Source of the DNA: JAEWSN01 sp942493335
GTDB lineage: Bacteria > Bacillota > Clostridia > DSM-8532
Reading direction: 5' to 3'
Length of the DNA: 64,000 bases
Assembly: GCA_942493335.1 (NCBI GenBank)
Contig: OW818693.1
Coordinates: forward strand, 1,860,001-1,924,000
Below the pieces are notes generated by a model, which made no database searches, had not been told where the DNA came from, and was given only the letters and a program-made list of their open reading frames with translations. How positions within the stretch are numbered: the stretch's first letter is position 1; the number at the start of each line of letters is the position of its first letter. A program made the translations under genes and the position numbers. This document shows positions 43,357 through 52,321 of this stretch, piece by piece.

Positions 43357-44112
43357 ATGAAACCCATTCATGTTACGGTCTGGAATGAGTTCCGTCATGA
43401 AAAAAGCGACGAAGCAGTTCAGAGGGTGTATCCCGAAGGAATTCACCAAGCAATTGCTGATGCTTTTTCTGATACCACTCTGGTAACTGATCCTGCCGAT
43501 TTTATCGTCCGCACGGCCACGTTGGATGAGCCTGAGCATGGCCTGACGCAAGATGTACTGGATGATACGGATGTCCTCATCTGGTGGGGGCACATGGCGC
43601 ATGAGGAAGTATCCAGTGAGGTCGTTGATCGGATCCAAACGCGCATTCTTGGCGGAATGGGACTCATCGTACTGCACTCTGCCCATTACAGCAAGATCTT
43701 CAAGCGGATGATGGGAACCTCCTGTCGCCTCCGTTGGCGCGAAGCCGATGAAAAGTGCCGGGTTTTCACCATCCGCCCGGATCATCCCATCGCGCAGGGT
43801 ATTCCTGCCACTTTTGAGCTTCCTGCAGAAGAAATGTACGGGGAACGCTTCGGGATTCCGGATCCGGATGAACTTGTCTTCCTGGAATGGTTCCAGGGTG
43901 GCGACGTTTTCCGGGGAGGCTGCTGCTTCCGCCGCGAGAAGGGCAAAATCTTCTATTTCCAGCCCGGTCATGAGACCTATCCTCAGTATTACAACCCGAT
44001 CATCCGCAGAGTCATCTTGAACGCAACCCGTTGGGCCGCGCCGCTTTCTCCAATTGATCCGGAAATGGATTCCCCGAATGCGCCGCTTTTCGAGGAACTA
44101 CCCAAACATTGA
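43357..44112 (+). CDS. ThuA-like trehalose-utilisation domain protein
   Basis: 251 residues of the ThuA/glutamine-amidotransferase-like fold: MKPIHVTVWNEFRHE, DVLIWWGHMAHEEVSSEVVDRIQTRILGGMGLIVLHSAHYSKIFKRMMG and FYFQPGHETYPQYYN. Such proteins sit in sugar-use clusters and are thought to act on sugar derivatives; the exact reaction is unclear. Its neighbours here are carbohydrate genes. Confidence 0.87.
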   Translation: MKPIHVTVWNEFRHEKSDEAVQRVYPEGIHQAIADAFSDTTLVTDPADFIVRTATLDEPEHGLTQDVLDDTDVLIWWGHMAHEEVSSEVVDRIQTRILGGMGLIVLHSAHYSKIFKRMMGTSCRLRWREADEKCRVFTIRPDHPIAQGIPATFELPAEEMYGERFGIPDPDELVFLEWFQGGDVFRGGCCFRREKGKIFYFQPGHETYPQYYNPIIRRVILNATRWAAPLSPIDPEMDSPNAPLFEELPKH

Positions 44113-44184
44113 TCCTTTATCCTTTATCCTTTATCCTTGATCCTTTATCCTTTATCCTTTATCCTTTATCGTTGATCCTTGATC
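44111..44184 (+). repeat. Heptanucleotide tandem repeat (TCCTTTA/TCCTTGA)
   Basis: About ten copies of TCCTTTA with TCCTTGA and TCGTTGA variants, starting at the thuA stop codon and ending before the terminator at 44209. Non-coding. Confidence 0.9.
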
Positions 44185-44208
44185 CGTTTTTCATTTGTTT
44201 CCTATCAG

Positions 44209-44246
44209 AAGCAGGCAGACTCCAACGATGGAATCTGCCTGCTTTT
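44209..44246 (+). terminator. Terminator after the ThuA-like gene
   Basis: AAGCAGGCAGA / TCTGCCTGCTT stem with TTTT following on the plus strand. Bases 44247-44487 show no gene. Confidence 0.8.
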
Positions 44247-44487
44247 CACTGTGCCTATGGCATGTGTGCGCTCTTGGTGGTGAAAGACCGATATGAGGCG
44301 GATGGCACCAAACGTGTCAATCTGGTCAGGCTTGCTGCAGTAAAATCGAAAGCATGTGAATTCGGATTTACCTATCCAACGAACCGTCTATCAATAAAAT
44401 GACCTTGTTGAACCTATGTAGACCGAACGATTCGTACAGCGGCGTGAGAGGTCGGCAGCTTCATGCCGTTTACACAGACATAATGTC

Positions 44488-45840
44488 TCATTCTCGGTTC
44501 AGCACAAGACCGTTCGCCTCTACGCCGCGCACCTCACGGTCCATCTCCAGCACGAGGATGGTGTCGACCGGATCGTGCAATGCCTGTGGCAGGTCGAGTA
44601 CGATGCCGTCGGCATCCTGACGGAAAGCGATGCGGATTGATTCGTCACCGAGCTTCCACACATGAACCACGCGCGCCTCAATGGCAGGCAGCATTTCCGC
44701 GGTAAAGGCCAGCGGATCGAGAATATGCAGATAGATGCGACTCCCCTTGCAGGTGCTGCCAAACACATGGTCGACCGGCTCGAAGGGGCCTCCGCGCGTA
44801 CCATAGACACTATCACCATAGGTGTGCATCCAGACTCCGATTTCCCGAAGTCGCTCGACGACCGGCTGGGGCACTACGCCATCCCTGTCGGGTCCGACGT
44901 TCAGCAGCAGGTTGCCGCCCCGAACGAAAACGTTCACCATCATGCGGATCGCTTCATCGAAGGGCATCGGCGGGTCATTCGGAATCCATCCCCAGGAACG
45001 GCCGCTGCAGATGCAGAGGTTCTTCTCCCACGGCACGGGAATAATCTTCCCCGTGATCTCATGAGAACCTTCATCGCAATAGAAGTCACCCTCCCATCCT
45101 GAGCGCGGGTTGATGACGGTCAGCGGGTTCCGCTCTCGGACCCCGCGGTTGAGGGCGACCGGATCCCACAGCCAGGCGCCGTCCGGATCGCTGCCCGAAT
45201 GGGCCAGCCAGCCACCGTCATACCACAGGATGTCGATCGGCCCATACTGCGTGGTCAGCTCGCGCACCTGATCATGGCACTGCTGCTTGAGCTCCTGCGC
45301 GTTCACCGGCATCTCGTGCGGATGGAAGTAGGCCGGAAAACGCCAGTCCATGGGCGAATAGTACAAGCCCACCTTCAGGTCCGCCTTGCGACAGGCCGCG
45401 ACATACTCCTTCACGAAATCCCGTTTTGCGCCTGTACGGACCGTATCAAATCCATTCCAGCCTCCGGGACTGTCCCAGAGCGCAAAGCCGTCGTGATGAC
45501 GGGCGACCATCACCATATATTTCATGCCGGCATCCTTGGCCAGTTGCGCCCAGACATCCGCGTCGAAATGCGCAGGCTTGAACGCTTCAGCATTCTTCGC
45601 ATATGTCTCAGTAGAAATGCCCTCGCTTTGCATGACCCATTCGCCTCTACCCAGCATGGAATAGATGCCCCAGTGAATGAACAACCCGAATTTCATATCG
45701 CGCCAGGGCGTCATCTGCTCTTCCGTCAGGCGCAGGCCGGGGGCCGTGACCCCGCCCAGGCTCTTGAACTGCATGCTGCTCTTGAGCAGGGACTTCAGTT
45801 CATCGCCGGACATCTCTCGCAATGCCTGTTCTTCCATCAT
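44488..45840 (-). CDS. GH29 alpha-L-fucosidase
   Basis: 450 residues. GLFIHWGIYSMLGRGEWVM, VARHHDGFALWDS, GPIDILWYDGGW (nucleophile Asp) and VRGGNLLLNVGPDRDG are GH29 signatures; the enzyme removes terminal L-fucose. No signal peptide, so cytoplasmic. ATG 45840 follows GGAGG by five bases; the longer frame lacks support. Monocistronic as far as seen. Confidence 0.92.
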   Translation of the reverse strand: MMEEQALREMSGDELKSLLKSSMQFKSLGGVTAPGLRLTEEQMTPWRDMKFGLFIHWGIYSMLGRGEWVMQSEGISTETYAKNAEAFKPAHFDADVWAQLAKDAGMKYMVMVARHHDGFALWDSPGGWNGFDTVRTGAKRDFVKEYVAACRKADLKVGLYYSPMDWRFPAYFHPHEMPVNAQELKQQCHDQVRELTTQYGPIDILWYDGGWLAHSGSDPDGAWLWDPVALNRGVRERNPLTVINPRSGWEGDFYCDEGSHEITGKIIPVPWEKNLCICSGRSWGWIPNDPPMPFDEAIRMMVNVFVRGGNLLLNVGPDRDGVVPQPVVERLREIGVWMHTYGDSVYGTRGGPFEPVDHVFGSTCKGSRIYLHILDPLAFTAEMLPAIEARVVHVWKLGDESIRIAFRQDADGIVLDLPQALHDPVDTILVLEMDREVRGVEANGLVLNRE

Positions 45841-46117
45841 TCGTTCCTCCGTATCACTTCCTGGGGTGCATACGGCAGCGGCGTCCGTCTGCAAGCTTCA
45901 TCAAACACAATACCTCAGTCACGAAGGATTCGCAATCGGCGTTTGGATGCGTCCTTTATTCGTGGTTCCCGCATTTTCAGTCGCTCGTTTCCATGAAGGA
46001 TGGACTCATCCGATCGAATCAGACTCCATCTCGACCAATAAAGAAAAGGGTTATCTCTCAATCATTTTCATGATTTTCGAGACAGCCCCGCCTACTCAAT
46101 TTCTTGATGTGATCCCC

Positions 46118-47320
46118 TCAATCCAGTCTCTTTCTGAACCGCAGGATGGACAGCAGCAATATGACAAGGGTGAAGACCCCGAGCAGCAGTGTATTTCTCC
46201 AGAGGTAATGCATGCCGACGCCTTTGAGTACAATCCCGCGAAGCATCTCGAGGAAATACGTCAGTGGGATGAAGTTGCCGAGTGCCGCAATGAATGGCGG
46301 CATCGCTTCCCGCGGAAAGATAAAACCGGAAAGCAGGATGCTCGGCAGCAGGATGAACACCATCCCCATCATGGCTTGCAGCTGGGTACGGGCAAAAGTG
46401 GAAATGAGCATACCCATGGCAAGCGAACACAGTACAAAGAGAAAACCGATGGTCAGCAGCAATGGCAGACTTCCCGCCACCGGTATTCCAAACCAGAACA
46501 TGCAGATGGCCAGCGCGAACAGAAAACCCGCATATCCGATGGCAATATAGGGAATCAATTTCCCGACAATCAGTTCAACAGAGCGGATCGGTGTGACAAT
46601 CAATTGTTCGATGGTGCCCCGTTCCTTTTCACGTACCAGGGCAAACGCCGTAAGTATCAGTGTCACATTCTGCAGAATAAGCCCTACAAGCGCCGGAATG
46701 GTGAATCGGATGCTTTCCATTTCCGGGTTGAACCAAACCTTTGCGGTTACGCGCACAGAAGGTGTTTTCAGGCTCAAACCACCCATTCGTCCCAATCGCT
46801 CATCGAGGAGTTCACGCGTTGCCATTTCCGAGACTAGCATTCCGCTGTTGTAGGCAGTTCTCGCTGTTGTAGGGTCGGTTCCGTCCACGATGAGCTGCGG
46901 GGCGGCAGTTTCCCCTCGCTGGATGGATCGGTCGAAATCCGGCGGGATGATGAGGCCCACCTTGATGACGTCGGCATTCACTGCCTCGTGGATTTCCTTC
47001 TCGTTGTCCACGAATCCGTCGATTCGGAAATAGCCGGATGCGGCAAAATGCTCGATAAACGCCCTGCTTTCCGCCGTACGGTTCAAATCAAGCACGGCGG
47101 TCGGCACTTCATCCACTTCCGTATTGACGGCATAACCGAAGAGAAACATCATCACAATGGGCATCATGAACGGCATGACCATGCTGATGCGGTCCCGCTT
47201 CACCTGGATGAATTCCTTCTTCACAATCGCAGCAAACCGCTTCCAGGAAAACAACCTGCGCTTCGGCATATCTTTGCTTTTTTTTGCCATTTCACCTGCC
47301 AATCCACTGTCAGTTTTCAT
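46118..47320 (-). CDS. ABC-2 type export permease (YbhR/YbhS-like)
   Basis: 400 residues: N-terminal helix (MVMPFMMPIVMMFLFGYAV), large extracytoplasmic domain, then five helices (ALVGLILQNVTLILTAFALVR, IAIGYAGFLFALAICMFWF, LLLTIGFLFVLCSLAMGML, GMVFILLPSILLSGFIFP, LWRNTLLLGVFTLVILLLSIL). It starts 11 bases inside the ATPase gene, so the two are translationally coupled. With the HlyD protein and ATPase upstream it forms a YbhGFSR-like efflux pump for drugs or other compounds. Confidence 0.88.
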   Translation of the reverse strand: MKTDSGLAGEMAKKSKDMPKRRLFSWKRFAAIVKKEFIQVKRDRISMVMPFMMPIVMMFLFGYAVNTEVDEVPTAVLDLNRTAESRAFIEHFAASGYFRIDGFVDNEKEIHEAVNADVIKVGLIIPPDFDRSIQRGETAAPQLIVDGTDPTTARTAYNSGMLVSEMATRELLDERLGRMGGLSLKTPSVRVTAKVWFNPEMESIRFTIPALVGLILQNVTLILTAFALVREKERGTIEQLIVTPIRSVELIVGKLIPYIAIGYAGFLFALAICMFWFGIPVAGSLPLLLTIGFLFVLCSLAMGMLISTFARTQLQAMMGMVFILLPSILLSGFIFPREAMPPFIAALGNFIPLTYFLEMLRGIVLKGVGMHYLWRNTLLLGVFTLVILLLSILRFRKRLD

Positions 47321-48221
47321 GGATGAACCTCATTTCCTGGAACGTTCCGGACACAGCGCGGCCAGTTGTGCGTTCCACGCGGTGAATGAACACATCCTCG
47401 AGGCTTTTCGCTTCTTCATCCCCTGCAATGAGGTTCTGGGGCGTATCATAATCGGTTATGTGTCCGTCGAGAATGAAACTCACAATGTCGCAGCTTTCCG
47501 CTTCGTCCATGTAATGGGTCGTGACAAGTATCGTGATGCCCTGTCGGGACAATGCATGGATGATTTCCCAGAAGACCCGGCGTGAAACAGGATCAACGCC
47601 TGCCGTCGGTTCATCCAGGATGAGCAGTTCCGGTTTGTGAATAAGCGCACACCCCAGAGCCAGACGCTGCTTCCAACCGCCGGAGAGGGCCCCCGCCTGC
47701 TTGCGCTCCTTTCCTTCCAGGTTGGCCATGACAATCAGATCCTGTTTGCGCCGCTCCCGAACTTCTTTTGACAGGCCATAGACCCCGGCGTAGAAATCAA
47801 GGTTCTCCTCCACGGTCAATTCTTCATACAGGGAGAACCTTTGGGACATGTAGCCAAGGGAATGGCGGACGATTTCCGTCTCCTTCACCACATCACGCCC
47901 CATGATGCGGGCATGTCCGGAAGTGGGATGCAGCACGCCGCACAACATGCGGATGGTCGTGGATTTTCCGGAACCGTTCGGGCCCAGGAACCCGAATATG
48001 CAGCCTTTTGGAATCCGGAAGCTGATATCGTCCACCGCTGTGAAACTGCCGAAGCGTTTGGTCAGATGTTCAACTTCGATGGCAGGTTCAGCCTCGATCG
48101 GAGGTTCAGCCTCGATCGGAAGTTCAGCCTCGATCGGAGGTTCAGCCTCGATCGGAAGTTCGGTCGTTGGCGCAGGCGGAGAGGTCTGCCCATCCGGTGA
48201 TTTCAACGGATTCTCATTCAT
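47310..48221 (-). CDS. ABC transporter ATPase with repetitive N-terminal linker
   Basis: 303 residues. Walker A LGPNGSGKST, signature LSGGWKQRLALGCAL, Walker B LLILDEPTAGVD and H-loop VTTHYMDEAE. The first 48 residues hold five tandem copies of PIEAE(P/L) before the ATPase domain begins (IEVEHLTKRFG); homologues begin at about that point, so the repeat is an added extension. GGAGAAGGGT precedes ATG 48221, ten bases after the HlyD stop. Confidence 0.9.
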   Translation of the reverse strand: MNENPLKSPDGQTSPPAPTTELPIEAEPPIEAELPIEAEPPIEAEPAIEVEHLTKRFGSFTAVDDISFRIPKGCIFGFLGPNGSGKSTTIRMLCGVLHPTSGHARIMGRDVVKETEIVRHSLGYMSQRFSLYEELTVEENLDFYAGVYGLSKEVRERRKQDLIVMANLEGKERKQAGALSGGWKQRLALGCALIHKPELLILDEPTAGVDPVSRRVFWEIIHALSRQGITILVTTHYMDEAESCDIVSFILDGHITDYDTPQNLIAGDEEAKSLEDVFIHRVERTTGRAVSGTFQEMRFIHEN

Positions 48222-48231
48222 ACCCTTCTCC

Positions 48232-49440
48232 TCACTGCTCCGTAAAAACGTCCGGGATCGTGGCTTCCAGCGACATGCCCGGTTTCAGGCCTGTTTCTTT
48301 CCCGAGTACTGACACCTTGAACCGGAAGACAGTGGATTCCTTTGAGGCGGTGGTTTCAGTGTTTCGGGGTGTGAATTCAGCCTTAACTGAAATCCAGGTC
48401 ACGGTCCCCTGTACCTTTTTGCCGGGCAGGGATGTGGCGGACAAGTCCAATTCGGTTCCCAGGCTGATTGCAGCCAGATTCTTCTGGGGGATGTACAACC
48501 GCACGGACAAATCACCCAGATCAGACACCGTTCCAATTGCTGTGCCGGCGTTCACAACTTCACCTGTATTCACGGAAATCAACGTGACAACTCCATCGCA
48601 TGGTGCTTTCATCGTGTACTTGTCCAGAATCAGCTGGCCTTGTTCCAGCGCGGCTTTACTTTGGGCCAAGTCTGCTTCCGCCGCCTGTATGGTTGTACCG
48701 GCTGCTCCATTCTGCAGGAGTTCAAGTTGGGCCTGCGCCTGATCAACCTGCGCTTTCGCAGCTGTAATGGCCTCATCGCCCACGCCCTTTTCGACTTGTT
48801 CCCGTTGGGCCTTGCTCGCTTCAAGCTGCTTCTGCGCCGTTTTGAAGGCTGCATCCGCCGAATCGCGCCGATAGACGGCATCCTTGTATGCGGTATCGGA
48901 AAGGTCTCCATCCTTTTTCAGAACTTCTGCATCCTTACGTGCCTGCTCCGTATAGTCCGCCAGCACTTTGGCGCCATCAACGGCAGCCTGTGCAACCGCA
49001 ACCTGTGCTTCAGCCGTTTTCAGCGCTTCTTTGCCCGGACCCTTCAAAGCTTCCTCATACCGGGCGTTTGCCGCATCCACCGCATAGCGGGCCTGATCGA
49101 CCTGCTCTGAACGATTCCCATCCCTCAGTTCCTTCAGCCGTGCCTCTTTCGCGGCGACTACCTGTTCCAGCTGATGAACGGATGATTGCTGTACGGATCC
49201 ATCCAATAGGGCCACAACAGCGCCGCGTGTCACGGACTGTCCTTCCTCCACCAACAATTGATCGATCCGACCGGCCACCTCCGTGACCAGATCCGTGGAT
49301 TCCGCCTCAACGGTCCCACCGAGCATCAACGGTTCCGCTGTCCCGCATGCGGCAAACAGAAACAGGCAGCATGCCAGCATGAAGACCACCGATACCCGAA
49401 GGGTAGACCGTTTATCATGGCGTAAACTCATCTGTTTCAT
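48232..49440 (-). CDS. HlyD-family membrane-fusion lipoprotein (YbhG-like)
   Basis: 402 residues. Signal peptide ending FLFAACG with a lipobox Cys at residue 32; then lipoyl/biotinyl-like domain (GRIDQLLVEEGQSVTRGAVVALLDG), long coiled-coil hairpin (about 85-280, Ala/Lys/Gln-rich) and a beta-barrel (KAPCDGVVTLISVNTGEVVNAGTAIG). It links the inner permease to outside the membrane. Its ATG overlaps the TetR stop (ATGA), so it is co-translated with its probable repressor. Confidence 0.9.
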   Translation of the reverse strand: MKQMSLRHDKRSTLRVSVVFMLACCLFLFAACGTAEPLMLGGTVEAESTDLVTEVAGRIDQLLVEEGQSVTRGAVVALLDGSVQQSSVHQLEQVVAAKEARLKELRDGNRSEQVDQARYAVDAANARYEEALKGPGKEALKTAEAQVAVAQAAVDGAKVLADYTEQARKDAEVLKKDGDLSDTAYKDAVYRRDSADAAFKTAQKQLEASKAQREQVEKGVGDEAITAAKAQVDQAQAQLELLQNGAAGTTIQAAEADLAQSKAALEQGQLILDKYTMKAPCDGVVTLISVNTGEVVNAGTAIGTVSDLGDLSVRLYIPQKNLAAISLGTELDLSATSLPGKKVQGTVTWISVKAEFTPRNTETTASKESTVFRFKVSVLGKETGLKPGMSLEATIPDVFTEQ

Positions 49441-50081
49441 GCGAACGCCTCCTCTGTCTGGATCAAGCCGTGATACAACAGATCGATCGTCCTGTCCGCT
49501 TCTTCTTCGAATGCCTTCTCCGACATGCCGGCAAAGATACACTGGACGATCAGTGCGGCAAATGCCCCCATAATGGTGCGAAGGATGGTTTCACGAGATA
49601 GGCCCTTCCGCAAGGCGCCCTCTTCCTCAAGCCGGTTGAAAATGGGTCCGATGGTATCATGCGCGCGCTTGTAGACGTTTTCATACATGGCGTTCCGGAT
49701 TTCCGGGTGATACAGCGCTTCGGTCAGCACCACCTGGAAGACAGGCATCATGCGATGCAGCAAATGGAGTCGATCCATCAGGATTTCCTTCAGGACGATC
49801 CGGATATCCTTCCCTTCCGATTCCGCAACGATTTTCTCGATGCCTGCCATCACAAGATTTCCGCTGACGGATTGCGCGAATTTTACGACAATCGCAGTCA
49901 GCAAATCCTTTTTCGTCTTGAAATAGCGGAATATCGTACCTTCCGCAACGCCGGCCGCCTTGGCGACCTCACTCGTCGTTGCGCCGGCATATCCTTTTTC
50001 AGAGAATACGGAGACCGCCGCAGTCAGAATCTCTTCCTGCCGGCTTATGTTTTCTTCCGAACTCTTGGGTTTTCGAGCCAT
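49437..50081 (-). CDS. TetR-family regulator of the HlyD-ABC operon
   Basis: 214 residues. N-terminal HTH: ISRQEEILTAAVSVFSEKGYAGATTSEVAKAAGVAEGTIFRYFKTKKDLL; the C-terminal part would bind the inducer. ATG 50081 follows AGGAGG; a longer frame lacks a site. First gene of the efflux operon, so probably autoregulated through the palindrome at 50171-50184. Confidence 0.92.
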   Translation of the reverse strand: MARKPKSSEENISRQEEILTAAVSVFSEKGYAGATTSEVAKAAGVAEGTIFRYFKTKKDLLTAIVVKFAQSVSGNLVMAGIEKIVAESEGKDIRIVLKEILMDRLHLLHRMMPVFQVVLTEALYHPEIRNAMYENVYKRAHDTIGPIFNRLEEEGALRKGLSRETILRTIMGAFAALIVQCIFAGMSEKAFEEEADRTIDLLYHGLIQTEEAFA

Positions 50082-50170
50082 AGGATGCCTCCTTTTTGGG
50101 TTCCTGCCGGTGACTTCAAATGCGGTGCGTTGGCAGGACAAAGGGCGGATTTTGCAGTAAATGAATTTTA

Positions 50171-50184
50171 TGAGTGATTACTCA
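50171..50184. promoter_or_regulatory. TetR-type operator
   Basis: TGAGTGATTACTCA, a TGAGT/ACTCA inverted repeat about 90 bp before the TetR gene, of the TGAnTnnnnAnTCA kind bound by many TetR-family efflux regulators. Confidence 0.6.
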
Positions 50185-50201
50185 CTTATTTTAAAACCAA
50201 A

Positions 50202-50243
50202 AAAACCCGGTGTCAAGATCCGATTGGACCCGCACCGGGTTTT
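50202..50243 (-). terminator. Terminator after the sugar isomerase
   Basis: AAAACCCGGTG / CACCGGGTTTT stem with T-runs on both strands; on the minus strand it ends the isomerase transcript before the TetR promoter. Confidence 0.82.
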
Positions 50244-50292
50244 CTTTTGGCTGGAGGGACTGTTCCTCTGGGCATGTCGATTTGACGAGTGC

Positions 50293-51168
50293 TCAGGTCA
50301 ATGCAGCAAGATAACGACGCAGATTGGCTTGACCGATCGCGATCCCCTTTAGCGGATCTTCCATACCCTCGAATTCCACAGACAACACACCATCATATCC
50401 AGACTTGCCCAGCAAGCGCAAACACTGGGAAATAGGCGCATTTCCATGACCGATGATGGCACCCCGCAAGTAATTCCCCGCGCGGGATGGGAACCAGCCT
50501 TCGCCAGGATCCGCTCCCAGTCCTGATTTCACATGGAAATCCTTTGCATGTACATGGAATGCATAGGGAAGCACCCGACCGACAGCCTTTGTCGGGTCCT
50601 CATCGGCACAAAGAAAGTTTCCCATGTCGACCAGCAGCCCAAAATTGGGGTGGTTGACGGCACTGACAAGCTTTTCCACCCGCTCGCTGTCCTGTGCAAA
50701 ATATCCATGATTCTCGACCATGGTCCGGATTCCCATCGTAGCGGCAAATTCCGTCACGGCAAGGCATCCTTCGGCAAGAATCGGCAGCAGCGCATCAAAG
50801 CTCTTCGCCCCCACACGGTCTGATGCCGGACCCCAGGTTGCGTCATGACGCATGCCAGGTGAACCCAGGATGGCCGCAACCCGCACTTCGTCCTTCAACC
50901 GCTCCACTTCGGCCTTCCAGTCCCCATTCGATCCGTTCAGGAAATCCGCATAAATCGTATAGTTTGCCACCTTGATGCCGACCCGATCGCATTCGGCCCG
51001 CACCTTCGGCGCAAAAGTGAGGGGAGTTTCGCCTTCAGGCAGGGTGAAGGTGGAGAACTCAATGACATCAAACCCCATCTCCTTAGCCTTTGCAATGATC
51101 TCCAGCTGGGTCATGGCACCTGTTGCAACGAGATTGTGGAAGCTGTAGGAACTGACTCCGATCTTCAT
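50293..51168 (-). CDS. Sugar phosphate isomerase/epimerase (TIM-barrel, AP-endonuclease-2 fold)
   Basis: 291 residues: MKIGVSSYSFHNLVATG, EMGFDVIEFSTF, MVENHGYFAQDSERVEKLV, LLVDMGNFLCADEDPTKAV, FHVHAKDFHVKSG and SVEFEGMEDP carry the Glu/Asp/His metal ligands of the xylose-isomerase-like family. Reaction is likely a ketose epimerisation or inosose step. ATG 51168 has GAAGGAA upstream. Confidence 0.85.
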   Translation of the reverse strand: MKIGVSSYSFHNLVATGAMTQLEIIAKAKEMGFDVIEFSTFTLPEGETPLTFAPKVRAECDRVGIKVANYTIYADFLNGSNGDWKAEVERLKDEVRVAAILGSPGMRHDATWGPASDRVGAKSFDALLPILAEGCLAVTEFAATMGIRTMVENHGYFAQDSERVEKLVSAVNHPNFGLLVDMGNFLCADEDPTKAVGRVLPYAFHVHAKDFHVKSGLGADPGEGWFPSRAGNYLRGAIIGHGNAPISQCLRLLGKSGYDGVLSVEFEGMEDPLKGIAIGQANLRRYLAALT

Positions 51169-51278
51169 GATTTCCTTCTTTCCGGGAAGCATCGCGGCTT
51201 GTCCCATCGGTTCCGACCTGTTTTCGGCTCAGCCGGGTTCTGCATTCCCTTGCTTGTTGGTTCCTTGGTCTGAATTCA

Positions 51279-52160
51279 TCAGGTCATGATGACCGGCTGG
51301 ATTTTCCCATCCTGGATGTCCATCCGGTCAATGCACAGGATTCTGCTGCTGGCCTCCGTATCACCGATGATGCGGCGATGATAGACAATCAACCATTCAT
51401 CCGTTTCAGGCAGGTGCAGGTAGCTATGGTGCCCCGGGCCATTGGCGACGGGGTCCTGGCGTTCCAGAATGGTCCCCTTGTTCGGGAATGGCCCCAGAGG
51501 GCTCTCCGAGGTCCCGTACGCAACGCAGTAGGAGCCGTCGGTCCAGTTCCCCATGGACCACATGAAATGGTACAGACCCTCCTTTTTCAGCATGCAAGGA
51601 CCTTCCACATAACCCTGTGGGGTGATTTCCTTGAAAACCGTTCCGTCTTCGAATGGAACGAAGCCTGTCATGTCCGGATTCATGTGGCAGACGTTGCAAT
51701 GGCGCCAACCGCCGTAGTACAACCAGATGGTGCCGTCATCATCCTTGAACAGATGCGCGTCTATCGGCTGTGCGCCGTTGATGAAGCGGTCCACCAGCGG
51801 TTTGCCGAGGTATCCGCGGAAAGGTCCTTCCGGATGATCCGCGACGGCGATTTCAAGACCGCCGACCTCATCGTTCGTTTGAATGTCGTTGGTCGCAAAG
51901 ACAATGTAGTACTTCCCGTTTTTTTCGATGATGGTGGGCGCCCAGACTGCGCGCCACATCCAGGGGAATCCGGCCATATCCACGATGGATTCGTGCTTTT
52001 CCCAACTGACAAGATCCGGCGAACTGAATACATCAAGGTTCAGTTGCCTGGTATAGTCCGTGATGGAACGGGTCGCATACACCCAGTACCTGCCCTCATA
52101 ATATCGAGCTTCCGGATCAGCGTGCCAACCGGGAACAATCGGGTTTTTCCACGGATTCAT
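51279..52160 (-). CDS. GH43-family glycosidase (arabinosidase/xylosidase-like)
   Basis: 293 residues, five-bladed propeller. The three acids are visible: base in WHADPEARY, pKa-tuning Asp in DAHLFKDDDGTIWLYYGG, acid Glu in GYVEGPCMLKKEGLY. No signal peptide. ATG 52160 follows GGGAGGAG by eight bases. Acts on arabino- or xylo-oligosaccharides imported into the cell; downstream of it lies the isomerase on the same strand. Confidence 0.88.
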   Translation of the reverse strand: MNPWKNPIVPGWHADPEARYYEGRYWVYATRSITDYTRQLNLDVFSSPDLVSWEKHESIVDMAGFPWMWRAVWAPTIIEKNGKYYIVFATNDIQTNDEVGGLEIAVADHPEGPFRGYLGKPLVDRFINGAQPIDAHLFKDDDGTIWLYYGGWRHCNVCHMNPDMTGFVPFEDGTVFKEITPQGYVEGPCMLKKEGLYHFMWSMGNWTDGSYCVAYGTSESPLGPFPNKGTILERQDPVANGPGHHSYLHLPETDEWLIVYHRRIIGDTEASSRILCIDRMDIQDGKIQPVIMT

Positions 52161-52321
52161 TGCACATTCTCCTCCCATAAAGGGTCACTTTCGCATGAAG
52201 TATATCACCCGGTTTCTGCAAGTTCCAACTGATTCTGCTTGTGAAAGCAGGCTGGAAATGAAATAATGACGACATATTGCGCACTCGCGAAAACTCAAGC
52301 CTTTACGAAAGGACAAGAGAC

